Source: AP-15 sp963812675 (GTDB lineage: Bacteria > Pseudomonadota > Alphaproteobacteria > ATCC43930 > CGMCC-115725). Taken from it: a stretch of DNA of 64,000 bases. Shown in pieces: positions 24,564-33,799 of the stretch. Below the pieces are notes generated by a model. That model saw only the letters and a program-made list of their open reading frames with translations. It was not told where the DNA came from and searched no databases. The stretch is taken from contig CAWEWR010000013.1 of NCBI GenBank assembly GCA_963812675.1, positions 23,321 through 87,320 on the forward strand, read 5' to 3'. Positions within the stretch are counted from its first letter, which is position 1, and every line of letters begins with the position of its first letter. The position numbers and the translations under genes were made by a program.

Positions 24564-26643
24564 TTAACCGGCACGCAAGTACTGCACCGCTTCGTCGCGG
24601 CGGAACAGGTAGAGGAGAGTGCGCAGGGCCTGGCCGCGCTCGCTTTCGAGGTGGGGGTCGCGTTCGAGCACGAGGCGGGCGTCGTCATGGGCGATCGCGA
24701 CCAGTCCCTCGTGGATCGCCAGGTCGGCCAGGCGCAGGGTCGGAAGGCCGCTCTGCCGGGTGCCCAGACACCTCGCCGGCGCCGCGCAATCGCAGATCCT
24801 CCTCGGCAATGCGGAACCCGTCCTCGGTCTCGCGCAGGATGCTGAGACGCCGCTTCGCGACCTCGCCGAGCGGCGAAGCGTACAGCAATAGGCAGGTAGA
24901 GGGTTTGTCGCCACGCCCGATGCGGCCGCGCAGCTGGTGCAATTGCGCGAGACCGAAACGCTCCGCATGCTCGATGACCATGACGGTAGCGTCCGGAACA
25001 TCGACCCCGACCTCGATTACCGTGGTGGCGACCAAGACATCGAGCTCGGCACCTGCGAAACCGGCCATCGCACGGTCCTTGTCGGCCGGCTTCATTCGGC
25101 CGTGCACGACGCCGACCCGGCCGGGAAAGAGCGGCGCCAACGCCTTGTATCGCTCCTCGACGGCGGCGAGATCGGCGGTCTCGCTCTCCTCGACCATCGG
25201 GCAGATCCAATAGACCTTGGCCTTGCGCGCCAGGGCACGGCCGACCGCTGCCACCACGTCCTCGATGCGTTCGAGCGCCACCGTCCGCGTATCGACCGGA
25301 TGCCGTCCCGGCGGCTTTTCCGTGAGGCGCGAGACGTCGAGATCGCCATAAGCGGTCATCATCAGGGTGCGCGGGATCGGGGTCGCGCTCATCAGCAGGG
25401 TGTCGGCGTCGCGGCCCTTCGCGTAGAGGCCGAGGCGCTGCTCGACGCCGAAGCGGTGCTGCTCGTCGATGACGACTAGAGCCAGATCGCGAAACTCGAC
25501 ATCCGGCTGTAAGAGGGCGTGCGTGCCGACGACGGCCGGCGTCAGGCCCGAGGCGAGGCTCGCCAGCATCGAGGCGCGGGCCCGCCCTTTTTCGCGCCCG
25601 GTCAGAAACCCGATCTCGACGCGGGCCGCCGCGGCATGGCGCTGCAATGTCGCATGATGCTGGCGGGCGAGGATCTCGGTCGGCGCCATCAGCGCCGCCT
25701 GGCCGCCGCCTTCGATCGCGCTCAGCATTGCGATCAGCGCGACGACCGTCTTGCCGCTGCCTACGTCGCCCTGTAAGAGCCGCACCATGCGCCGGGGCTG
25801 CGCCATTTCCGCCGCGATCTCGGCCAAAGCGAGGCGCTGCGCGCCGGTCAGCGCAAAGCCGAGCGCTCCTTCGACCGGGCGGGTCAAGACGCCCGTGCCG
25901 ACAATCGCCCGCCCCTTTTGCCGATGGCGCCGGGCGCGGACCAGCGCCACCGCGAGCTGGCTCGCAAGGATCTCGTCATAGGCGAGCCGCTCGCGCGCCG
26001 GGGTGGTCGGCGAAAGATCAGCCTCGGTTTCCGGCGCATGCGCCTGGCGGACCGCGTCGCCCCAGGCGGGCCAGCCGCGCCGTTCGCGCAACGCCGGGTC
26101 GATCCATTCCGGTAATGCCGGGAGGCGGTCGAGCGCCTGCCCCACCGCCTTCTGCACGACGCGCGGCGACAGGCCCGCGGTCAGCGGATAGACCGGCTCG
26201 ATCGGCTTCAGGCGGTCGAGCTCGTCGGGCCGCAACACGAGATCCGGGTGGGCCATCTGCGGCATGCTGCCGTAGAACTCGACGCGGCCGCTGACGACGC
26301 GCTCGGCGCCGATCGGCAAAAGCCGCGCAAGCTGGTCGCCCTTCACGTTGAAATAGACCAGCGTCAACGTGCCGGTATTGTCGGTGCAGAGCACCCGATA
26401 CGGGCGTCGTCCGTAGCCGGGCTGGTGCGCCTCGACGCGCACCGCGATTGTCGCGACGCGGTCGGGTTCCAGCGCGCGAATCGGCGGCGAGGCGCGCCGG
26501 TCGATAATGCCGCTCGGCAGATGCCAGACGAGGTCGAGGACGAGCGGGCCGGCAAGACGCTCGAACAGCTTCGCTATCTGAGAGCCGATGCCGGGAACCG
26601 CGGTTACCGGCGCAAACAATTTGTCGAGGATGGCGGGACGCAC
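24564..26643 (-). CDS. recG: ATP-dependent DNA helicase RecG (frameshifted near 24766)
   Basis: RecG remodels stalled forks and branched DNA. The wedge domain, Walker A GDVGSGKT, DEQH box (VVIDEQHRFGVEQRLG), MSATPIPRTL and helicase C motifs (HQLRGRIGRGDK) are all present. After LRLRGAGEV the frame breaks. The conserved ending (LGTRQSGLPTLRLADLAIHE to DEAVQYLRAG) continues in another frame to the stop at 24564. The sequence reads GAGGTGTCTGGGC where GAGGTGCTGGGC is expected, so one extra base explains it. Corrected length is about 692 residues, full length for RecG. Uncorrected, the first frame ends at 24685. It is divergent from sdhE with a 59-nt gap. Confidence 0.93.
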
Positions 26644-26702
26644 AAACGATATCTATATCCGCGCAAGGGGTACCGCCAAGGGCACACCCAAGGGGACGCC
26701 AC

Positions 26703-27026
26703 GTGACCTCACCATCAGAAATTCGCCGCAAGCGGCTGTTGTTCCGTTCCTGGCATCGCGGGACGCGGGAGAGCGACCTGATCCTCGGCCGCTTCGCCGA
26801 TGCTTATCTCGCCAGGTTTGACGACGCGCAGCTCGACTATTACGAGGCGCTGCTCGACTGCGCCGACGCCGACATCTTCGATTGGGTCTGCGGCCGCATC
26901 GCGCCGCCCCCCGAGCACGACCACGACGTAACCAGGTTGCTCCTGTCTTTCAGCATCGCCAACCCTCACCCACCCAGCCCCGAGGGCTGGGTCCCCCCTC
27001 TCCCGCGGTGCGGGAGAGGGGATTGA
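26703..27026 (+). CDS. sdhE: Succinate dehydrogenase assembly factor SdhE
   Basis: The small SdhE/Sdh5 fold is seen in IRRKRLLFRSWHRGTRESDL, with the RGxxE motif used to promote covalent flavinylation of SdhA, and in YYEALLDCADADIFDWVCGR. The family domain ends near residue 85. The last 20 or so residues (NPHPPSPEGWVPPLPRCGRG) are read from a palindromic repeat at 26961-27021 and are not family sequence. Its stop TGA overlaps the TTG proposed as the mfd start. The recG-sdhE-mfd order is characteristic of Alphaproteobacteria. Confidence 0.92.
   Translation: MTSPSEIRRKRLLFRSWHRGTRESDLILGRFADAYLARFDDAQLDYYEALLDCADADIFDWVCGRIAPPPEHDHDVTRLLLSFSIANPHPPSPEGWVPPLPRCGRGD
26961..27021. repeat. Palindromic repeat forming the 3' end of sdhE
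   Basis: Contains two hairpins, CCCAGCCC / GGGCTGGG and CCCTCTCCCGC / GCGGGAGAGGG, preceded by AACCCTCACC. The second hairpin is the same stem as in the 54-bp element, with a different loop (GGT). It is translated as the sdhE tail. Confidence 0.85.
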
Positions 27027-30000
27027 AAACGTGCGCCTCACCGCCCCTCTCCCGCACCGCGGGAGAGGGTGCCGAGCGGAGCGAGGCGGGTGAGGGTGGC
27101 CCCGGTCGGATAACCGCTCTCGCCGTTTCGCTCGCGCAACGGCTGCGCGCCGTCACCTTGTTCGGCGCGCCGGATGGGTACGACGCAGCGGCGATCGGCA
27201 GCCTCGTTAAGGGGCAGTGGCTGCATGTCTGCCGCGACGACGGGCGGATGGCGCGGTTTGCCGCGGCGCTGGCGTTTTTTCATCCCGAGATCGAAGCGTT
27301 GACCTTCCCGGCCTGGGACTGCCTGCCCTACGACCGGGTCTCGCCAAACGGCGAAATCGTCAGCCGGCGGATCGACACCTTGACGCGGCTCGCGACCGCC
27401 CCGCCCGACAAGCTGGTCGTGCTGACCACGGTCAACGCGCTGGTCCAGCGCGTGCCGCCGCGCCAGCTCTTCGACGGCCGGGTCCTGACGTTGCGGACCG
27501 GCGGCCGCGTCGGGCTCGACCGGCTGCAGAGCTTTTTTCTCAATAATGGCTATATTCGCACCGATACGGTGCGCGAATCCGGCGAGTTCGCGATCCGCGG
27601 CGGCATTGTCGACCTCTTCCCCGCCGGGGCGGCAGAGCCGCTGCGCCTCGACTTCTTTGGCGACACACTCGAATCGGTTCGCAGCTTCGATCCGCTGAGC
27701 CAACGGTCAACCGGGAAGCTCGACGAGGCGGTATTGCGTCCGGTCAGCGAGGTGTTGCTCGACGACGATACGGTGCGCCGTTTTCGCTCGCGCTACCGCG
27801 AGCAGTTCGGCGCGACCGGCACCGACGACCCGCTCTACGAATCGGTCAGCGCCGGGCGGCGCTATCCCGGCATGGAGCATTGGCTGCCGCTTTATTACGA
27901 GCGGCTGGAAACCTTATTCGACTATCTGCCCGGCGCCGGGATCTCGCTCGATTACCAGGCGGAGGAGGTGCGCGGCCACCGGCTCGAAGCGATCGGCGAT
28001 TCCTACGCGGCGCGCCACAACGTCACCCCCGCGGCGCGCGCCGGTGCGCCGATCTATCGCCCGATCCGCCCCGACCAGCTCTACCTCGACCGCCGCGAGT
28101 GGCCGGCGGCATTGCATGACCGGCCCGTCGTGCAGCTGTCGCCGTTCGCAGCGGATTCGAGCGACGGGGAGGCCTTCGATGCCGGCGCCCGATCAGCGCG
28201 CAGCTTCGCAGCCGAGCGCGCCGACCCGAACATCGTGCTGTTCGAGGCAGTCCGCGATTACCTCGAAGCCGAGCGCCATTCCGGCCGCAAGGCCGTGGTC
28301 GCCGCGTTCAGTCTGGGCTCGGCTGATCGTCTCCTGACCGTGTTGCGCGAGCGCGGCGTTTCCGACCTGCGCCGCATCGCAGATGGCCGCGAGCTCGAAA
28401 CATTACCGGGCTCGGCGGTCGGGCTAGCCGTATTGCCCGTCGAGCAGGGCTTCGCGACCGATGACTTAGTCCTGCTCGGCGAGCAGGACATCCTCGGCGA
28501 CCGGCTCGCGCGCACTTCGCGCCGCCGGCGCAGCCTCGACCAGTTCATCACCGAGGCGACGGCGCTGACACCGGGCGATCTCGTCGTCCATGACGATCAC
28601 GGCATCGGCCGCTACGAGGCGCTGGAGACGATCGACGTCGCCGGCGCGCCGCATGATTGCGTGCGCGTGCTCTATGCCGGCGACGATAAGCTCTTCGTGC
28701 CGGTCGAGAACATCGAAGTCTTGTCGCGCTTCGGCTCGGAAGATGCCGGCGTGCAGCTCGACCGCCTCGGCGGGGTCGCCTGGCAGTCGCGCAAGGCGCG
28801 GGTCAAGAAGCGCATCCGCGACATCGCCGGCGAATTGATCCGGGTTGCTGCCGAGCGGCAGCTGCATCCGGGCGACGTCGTGCAGCCGCCCGAGGGGATC
28901 TACGAGGAATTCGCCGCCTGCTTCCCTTATCCCGAGACCGAGGACCAACTGAACGCGATCGCCGACACCTTCGCCGACATGGCCTCGGGTAAGCCCATGG
29001 ACCGGCTGATCTGCGGCGATGTCGGGTTTGGCAAGACCGAGGTGGCGTTGCGCGCGGCCTTCATCGCGGCAATGGCCGGCTCGCAGGTCGCGATCGTAGT
29101 GCCGACGACGTTATTGTCGCGGCAGCACTACCGTAGCTTCACCGAGCGCTTCGCCGGGCTGCCATTGCGGATTGCCCAGTTGTCGCGGCTGGTGCCCGCC
29201 AAAGTGGCGCGCGAGGCCAAGAAGGAGCTCGCCGACGGACGGCTCGATATCGTGATCGGCACGCACGCCTTGCTCGCCAAGGACGTCCGGTTCGCCCATC
29301 TGGGGTTGCTGATCGTCGACGAGGAACAGCATTTCGGCGTTGCGCAAAAAGAGAAGCTGAAACAATTGAAGGCCGATGTGCATGTGCTGACGCTGACTGC
29401 GACACCGATCCCGCGCACTCTGCAGTTAGCATTGTCGGGGGTGCGCGAGATGAGCCTCATCGCGACGCCGCCGGTCGATCGCCTGGCGGTGCGAACTTTC
29501 GTGATGCCGTACGATCCGGTGACGATCCGCGAAGCGATCATGCGCGAGCGCGACCGCGGCGGTCAGATCTTCTATGTCGTGCCGCGGATCGCCGATCTCG
29601 ACGATGTGCGCGAGCGGCTGCGCGAGAGCGTGCCCGAGATCAAATACGCGGTCGCGCACGGGCGCATGGCGCCCTCCGAGCTCGAAGACGTGATGTCCGC
29701 GTTCGACGAGCGCGCATTCGATCTGCTGCTGTCGACCAATATCATCGAGAGCGGGCTCGACATCCCGTCGGCCAATACGATGGTGGTGCACCGCGCCGAC
29801 ATGTTCGGACTGGCGCAGCTCTACCAGCTGCGCGGCCGCATCGGGCGCAGCAAATTGCGCGGCTACGCCTATCTGACCCTGCCGGAGAAGAAGAAACTCG
29901 CCCCGACGGCGCAGCGCCGGCTCGAAGTCATGCAGACCCTGGACACGTTGGGCGCCGGGTTTCAGCTGGCAAGCCACGACCTCGATATCCGCGGCGCCGG

Positions 30001-30652
30001 CAATCTCTTGGGCGACGAGCAATCCGGGCACATCCGCGAGGTCGGCATCGAGCTCTACCAGCACATGCTCGAAGAGGCGGTCGCCGCAGCCCGCACTGAC
30101 GGCAGCGAGGAGGCGGCCCGTGAGGATTGGAGCCCCCAGATCACGATCGGCACGCCGGTGCTCATCCCGGAAAGTTATGTCCCCGATCTCGGCGTGCAAC
30201 TCGGCCTCTACCGCCGCATTGCCGGGCTCACCGACCGCCGCGAGATCGACGGCTTCGCCGCCGAGCTGATCGACCGCTTCGGGACGCTCCCAGCCGAAGT
30301 CGAGAACCTACTCGAGATCATCGCGATCAAGCGCTATTGCCGCGAAGCCGGCATCGAAAAACTCGAAGCCGGCCCAAAGGGCGCGGTCATCTCATTGCGC
30401 GACAACCGTTTCGCCAACCCCGCGGGCCTCGTCGACCTGATCCAGCGCAACACCGGCACCCTAAAGCTCCGCCCGGACCAGAAGATCCTCTATCAGCGCA
30501 ACTGGGACGACGCCAAAGCCCGCCTCACCGGCGCCGCCAAACTGGTGCAAGCCCTCGCCAAAATCGCCCGCGCCTGGACGCCGGAAGCCGAAACCCAATT
30601 ACCGAATCCTGGCCCCACGTTGGCTCAGCCGAGAGTAGCGCGGAGGGCTTGA
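27023..30652 (+). CDS. mfd: Transcription-repair coupling factor Mfd
   Basis: Mfd displaces stalled RNA polymerase and recruits UvrA. Seen are the UvrB-like N-terminus (FPAWDCLPYDRVSPNGEIVS, IRGGIVDLFPAG), the polymerase-interacting domain (GDLVVHDDHGIGRYEALETI), Walker A GDVGFGKTE, DEEQHFGV, and the RecG-like translocase and TRCF C-terminal domains. From TTG 27023 it has 1209 residues. That TTG overlaps the sdhE stop (TTGA), with a GGAGAGG just upstream supplied by a repeat arm. Codons 8-25 or so come from the repeat copy at 27044-27097, so native sequence begins near RITALAVSLAQRL. No ATG lies near the expected N-terminus. Confidence 0.93.
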   Translation: MKTCASPPLSRTAGEGAERSEAGEGGPGRITALAVSLAQRLRAVTLFGAPDGYDAAAIGSLVKGQWLHVCRDDGRMARFAAALAFFHPEIEALTFPAWDCLPYDRVSPNGEIVSRRIDTLTRLATAPPDKLVVLTTVNALVQRVPPRQLFDGRVLTLRTGGRVGLDRLQSFFLNNGYIRTDTVRESGEFAIRGGIVDLFPAGAAEPLRLDFFGDTLESVRSFDPLSQRSTGKLDEAVLRPVSEVLLDDDTVRRFRSRYREQFGATGTDDPLYESVSAGRRYPGMEHWLPLYYERLETLFDYLPGAGISLDYQAEEVRGHRLEAIGDSYAARHNVTPAARAGAPIYRPIRPDQLYLDRREWPAALHDRPVVQLSPFAADSSDGEAFDAGARSARSFAAERADPNIVLFEAVRDYLEAERHSGRKAVVAAFSLGSADRLLTVLRERGVSDLRRIADGRELETLPGSAVGLAVLPVEQGFATDDLVLLGEQDILGDRLARTSRRRRSLDQFITEATALTPGDLVVHDDHGIGRYEALETIDVAGAPHDCVRVLYAGDDKLFVPVENIEVLSRFGSEDAGVQLDRLGGVAWQSRKARVKKRIRDIAGELIRVAAERQLHPGDVVQPPEGIYEEFAACFPYPETEDQLNAIADTFADMASGKPMDRLICGDVGFGKTEVALRAAFIAAMAGSQVAIVVPTTLLSRQHYRSFTERFAGLPLRIAQLSRLVPAKVAREAKKELADGRLDIVIGTHALLAKDVRFAHLGLLIVDEEQHFGVAQKEKLKQLKADVHVLTLTATPIPRTLQLALSGVREMSLIATPPVDRLAVRTFVMPYDPVTIREAIMRERDRGGQIFYVVPRIADLDDVRERLRESVPEIKYAVAHGRMAPSELEDVMSAFDERAFDLLLSTNIIESGLDIPSANTMVVHRADMFGLAQLYQLRGRIGRSKLRGYAYLTLPEKKKLAPTAQRRLEVMQTLDTLGAGFQLASHDLDIRGAGNLLGDEQSGHIREVGIELYQHMLEEAVAAARTDGSEEAAREDWSPQITIGTPVLIPESYVPDLGVQLGLYRRIAGLTDRREIDGFAAELIDRFGTLPAEVENLLEIIAIKRYCREAGIEKLEAGPKGAVISLRDNRFANPAGLVDLIQRNTGTLKLRPDQKILYQRNWDDAKARLTGAAKLVQALAKIARAWTPEAETQLPNPGPTLAQPRVARRA
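27044..27097. repeat. 54-bp palindromic repeat (copy 2), in frame at the start of mfd
   Basis: It matches 5993-6046 at 52 of 54 positions. Read on the plus strand it encodes PLSRTAGEGAERSEAGEG at the Mfd N-terminus; copy 1 is read on the opposite strand in the FtsH-like gene. It is open in both of these frames. Confidence 0.9.
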
Positions 30653-30717
30653 GAAAGACAAAGCAAGGTCGAGGGGTATGAGTATGAGCACCTGACGCGA
30701 TTCCGGATTGTGGTTAA

Positions 30718-31587
30718 TCACGCGCGCTGAGCCCGGTACCAGTCGAGGATCTCCTCGCCGGTCCAGAACAGCACGTCGCGATAGGCGCGGATGTGGGCGA
30801 GGGCCGCGCGGAAGTATTTCAGCCGGTGCGGCGCGCCCATGATGTAGGGGTGCACCACCAGCGCCATGATTCGGGCCGAGCGCGCTGCGTCACGGTAGAG
30901 CTGTTCGAACTGGTCGACCGCCCGGTCATAATATTCGCTGGCTTTGTGATGCTGGATCAGCATCATCGCGACATCGTTGCATTCCTGCGTGTACGGGATA
31001 CCGACAATCGGCCTGGTCCGGGTCTTCAGCAAAACGGGCTGATCGTCGAGCACCCAGTCACAGACATATTCATAGCCTTCTTCGACCAACAGGTCGGGGG
31101 TTTCCCAGGTCTCGGTGAGGCCGGGGCCAAGCCAGCCGCGCGGGTTCTTGCCGGTGAAATCGCGGATCGCCGCGGCGGTCTTGCGGATATCGTCGCGCTC
31201 GTCGGCAACCTTTTGCATGCTCTTCTGCGTGAAGCCGTGGCCGATGAATTCCCAACCGCGCTCCAGCGCGGCGCGGGCAATCGGCTCGTACCGCCCGATT
31301 GCCGATCCGTTTACCGCGAGCACGGCGCGGATCCGATGCTCGTCGATCGCCTCGAGCATGCGCCAGAAGCCGACCCGGTTGCCGTATTCGTGCCACGCCC
31401 AGTTCGGGATGTCCGGCATCGGCGCCCCGCCGGCCGGCGGGGTCAGCACCGTCCGCGGCATTGGTTGCGCGGGGTCCCATTCTTCGACATTGACGATGAC
31501 CCAGATCGCGAGCCGTGCCCCATCGGGCAGCGAAAGCTTTGGCCGCTGCGAAATGGCCGAAAAGTCGAGACGTTCGGTCGGCAGCAT
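30718..31587 (-). CDS. Polysaccharide-deacetylase-fold hydrolase 1
   Basis: A 289-residue NodB-homology/PuuE-like hydrolase: WAWHEYGNRVGFWRMLE, GWEFIGHGFTQKSM, GWLGPGLTETWETPDLL and the ending LVVHPYIMGAPHRLKYF. The His residues in GHGF and VVHPY are candidate metal ligands. Members act on N-acyl or ureide-type C-N bonds, and the substrate cannot be assigned. ATG 31587 overlaps the stop of the upstream homologue by one base (TGATG), so the two are translationally coupled and may form a hetero-oligomer or act in sequence. Confidence 0.85.
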   Translation of the reverse strand: MLPTERLDFSAISQRPKLSLPDGARLAIWVIVNVEEWDPAQPMPRTVLTPPAGGAPMPDIPNWAWHEYGNRVGFWRMLEAIDEHRIRAVLAVNGSAIGRYEPIARAALERGWEFIGHGFTQKSMQKVADERDDIRKTAAAIRDFTGKNPRGWLGPGLTETWETPDLLVEEGYEYVCDWVLDDQPVLLKTRTRPIVGIPYTQECNDVAMMLIQHHKASEYYDRAVDQFEQLYRDAARSARIMALVVHPYIMGAPHRLKYFRAALAHIRAYRDVLFWTGEEILDWYRAQRA

Positions 31588-32464
31588 CACTGGTTTCCTC
31601 TCGCGGTCATGTACCAATCGAGGATCTCGGCGCCGTTCCAGTGCAATACGCCGGCAAAACGGTTGATGTGGTCGTAGACGGCTTCGAGGTATTTGATGCG
31701 GTGCGGCTGGCCGCTGATGTAGGGGTGGATCGCGATAGCCATGACCTTCGCGCGCTCGGCGCCCTCGCGGTAGAGCCGCTCGAAGCTGTCGATGCAGCGC
31801 TGCGTGAAATAGGCAAACTCATGGTGCTGAACGAGCATCATCGGGATGTCGTTGAGCTCGACTGAATAGGGCAAGGTGACGAGCGGGCCGTGCGCGGTGC
31901 GGATTTCCGTCGGCTCGTCGTCATAGACCCAATCGCCGATGTATTTGACGCCCGCCGCGGCGAGCAGGTCCGGCGTGTCCTCGGTCTCGGTCAAGCCCGG
32001 CCCGAGCCAGCCGACCGGCCGCCTCCCGGCGAACCGCTCGAGCATGCCGAGCGATTGATTGATCATCGCGAACTGGTCGTCGACCTGGTGGATCGGCATC
32101 TGCTCCCAGGCGTGGCCCATGAACTCCCAGCCGGCGTCGCGCGCCGCCCGCGCGACCCGCTCGTATTCCTCGCAAACCCGCGCATTGATCGACAGGGTCG
32201 GGCGGATCGCGAGCCGCGCGCGAACAGCTCGAAAAAGCGCCACACGCCGACCCGCATTCCGTATTCGTGCCAGGCCCAGTTCGGCACGTCCGGCAGCAAT
32301 AGCTGGCCGGTCGGCGCCGGCAATACCTGCCGCGCCATCGGCCGCGCGATGTCCCAGAATTCGAGGTTGACGATGGTCCAAAGGACGAGCCGGGCGCGGT
32401 TTGGCAAGAGCAGCGGCGGCCGATCGACGATCGCCGAATAGGCGCAGCGTTCACGCGGGATCAT
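31587..32464 (-). CDS. Polysaccharide-deacetylase-fold hydrolase 2 (frameshifted near 32222)
   Basis: It is a paralogue of the downstream gene with the same landmarks (WAWHEYGMRVGVWRFFELF, WEFMGHAWEQMP, GWLGPGLTETEDTPDLL, IAIHPYISGQPHRIKYL). ATG 32464 opens MIPRERCAYSAIVDRPPLLL. After FFELF the frame breaks near 32222, and the family sequence resumes as ARLAIRPTLSINARV in the next frame to the stop at 31587. A single missing base in a GCGCGC run explains it. Corrected length is about 292 residues. The break is either an assembly indel or a real lesion, and I favour the former because the rest is intact. Confidence 0.82.
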
Positions 32465-32644
32465 GATGACCTCCCGATCGTTATCAATCGAAGCATAATC
32501 CTTTTGGGTGGCGCGGCGATTGGCCACCCGGTGCGATCCTGCAAACCAGCGCTGCAAAGTCTACATTCCAGAAATGCAGCACGCGGCTTCACCTTCGGAC
32601 GCAGCGGCCGCAGGCGGGAAAGGCGGGCCAGAACAGGGGAGCCG

Positions 32645-33097
32645 ATGAGAGCACAAAATTTCCGCGGCAACGTCTTTGTCGCGAATTTGCCGCCGGAGAT
32701 CTCCGACGAGCAATTGGCCGAGGCTTTTGACGCTTTCGGGATTGTCTTGAGCGCTACGGTGGCCCACGATCCAGAAACCGGAAAACGGCTGCGCTACGGG
32801 TTTGTCGACATCGCGACCGAGCGCGCAGCAAAGCTCGCGGTTGCATCGATGAACGGCGCAGCAATCGACGGATACAACCTCGATGTGCGGATCAGCGAGC
32901 GTCCGGCGACTGCCAAAAAGCCGCGGGCCGCCGCTCCCCGAACCGCCGGTGTGCCGCAACGCTCGCCGCGCCGCGTGATGCCGCCGCCCGATGATGATGG
33001 CGACGAAAGGCCGGGCGCCTTCACTCCGCGCCCGCAACCGAGAAAGCAGCCGACATTTCAGGTGGAGCGTCGCGCGCTGCCGCGCCGGTCCGGTTAG
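32645..33097 (+). CDS. RRM-type RNA-binding protein
   Basis: A 150-residue protein with one N-terminal RRM: RNP2-like VFVANLPP and RNP1-like RYGFVDIA (about residues 57-64), with the expected spacing. The C-terminal half is a disordered Pro/Arg-rich tail. Bacterial glycine- or proline-tailed RRM proteins bind single-stranded RNA and are often cold- or stress-linked. The start ATG 32645 follows AGGGGAG at close spacing (GGGGAGCCG before ATG). It is divergent from the deacetylase pair, with 180 nt between. Confidence 0.88.
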   Translation: MRAQNFRGNVFVANLPPEISDEQLAEAFDAFGIVLSATVAHDPETGKRLRYGFVDIATERAAKLAVASMNGAAIDGYNLDVRISERPATAKKPRAAAPRTAGVPQRSPRRVMPPPDDDGDERPGAFTPRPQPRKQPTFQVERRALPRRSG

Positions 33098-33156
33098 CCC
33101 GACCACCCTCAACGCACCCCGAGGGCACCGGCATTCGGCTCGCCGTTCAGCCAGCG

Positions 33157-33780
33157 CTATTGGTTGGACCAGCTAATCGGCGCGTAATGGCCGTTCTTGC
33201 CGGAATTGTCCCAGCGCATTCCGTGATCCGTAAAGGTGCTGCCCGGCCCGCCGAGCGCGAGCGCCAGCTTGTCGGGCGCGACCGGATGGCCGGTTGCCGC
33301 CCAGATTTCCTCGTTCTCGCGCAGGCTCGGCAGCGGCGCGACCGACATATTCATGACCCCCGGAATCTCGGCCGAGCGTGTCTTACCGGTAATCTGGTAG
33401 ATTATCGGCACCTTTTGTACGCCGAGATTGGTAGCGATCAGCGGGGCGAAGGCCGCCATCGGTCCGCCCTCCGCACCGCCGAAGACGGCCCCCAGCGCCG
33501 CTGTCTGCTCGTCGTTGGCGCGCTCGTCGATGTAGATGGCAATCGTCCAGTTGCCGTCCGCCATCGGCCCGGGAGTGTGCGCGATCAGTGCGAGGTTGAG
33601 CCCGTCGAGCGCCAGCGTGCCGTAGCTGCCCTTATCGACGTGAAAGGCGAGCGCGACGTCGCATACTCCCTCGGTCGGGCGCGAGGTCAGCGGCGGCGCC
33701 GGCGAAATCAGGCACGGACAGACGACGCTGCAGTTGCAGTTTTCAAAATAATCTCCCGAAAGCTGCCAATTTGTAGCCAT
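33157..33780 (-). CDS. DUF1326 family protein A
   Basis: A 207-residue protein of the DUF1326 family, with the N-terminal Cys cluster CNCSVVCPC (about residues 15-23), which looks metal- or redox-active, and the conserved MADGNWTIAIYIDERA segment. No signal peptide is seen, so it is cytoplasmic by sequence. It is the last gene of a three-gene operon DUF1326 - DUF2182 - DUF1326 (19-nt gap to the DUF2182 stop/start boundary). Its function is unknown; the ending GHYAPISWSNQ matches GHFAPFSWAA in protein B. Confidence 0.85.
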   Translation of the reverse strand: MATNWQLSGDYFENCNCSVVCPCLISPAPPLTSRPTEGVCDVALAFHVDKGSYGTLALDGLNLALIAHTPGPMADGNWTIAIYIDERANDEQTAALGAVFGGAEGGPMAAFAPLIATNLGVQKVPIIYQITGKTRSAEIPGVMNMSVAPLPSLRENEEIWAATGHPVAPDKLALALGGPGSTFTDHGMRWDNSGKNGHYAPISWSNQ

Positions 33781-33799
33781 GCGCTCTCCCGCCACGAGG

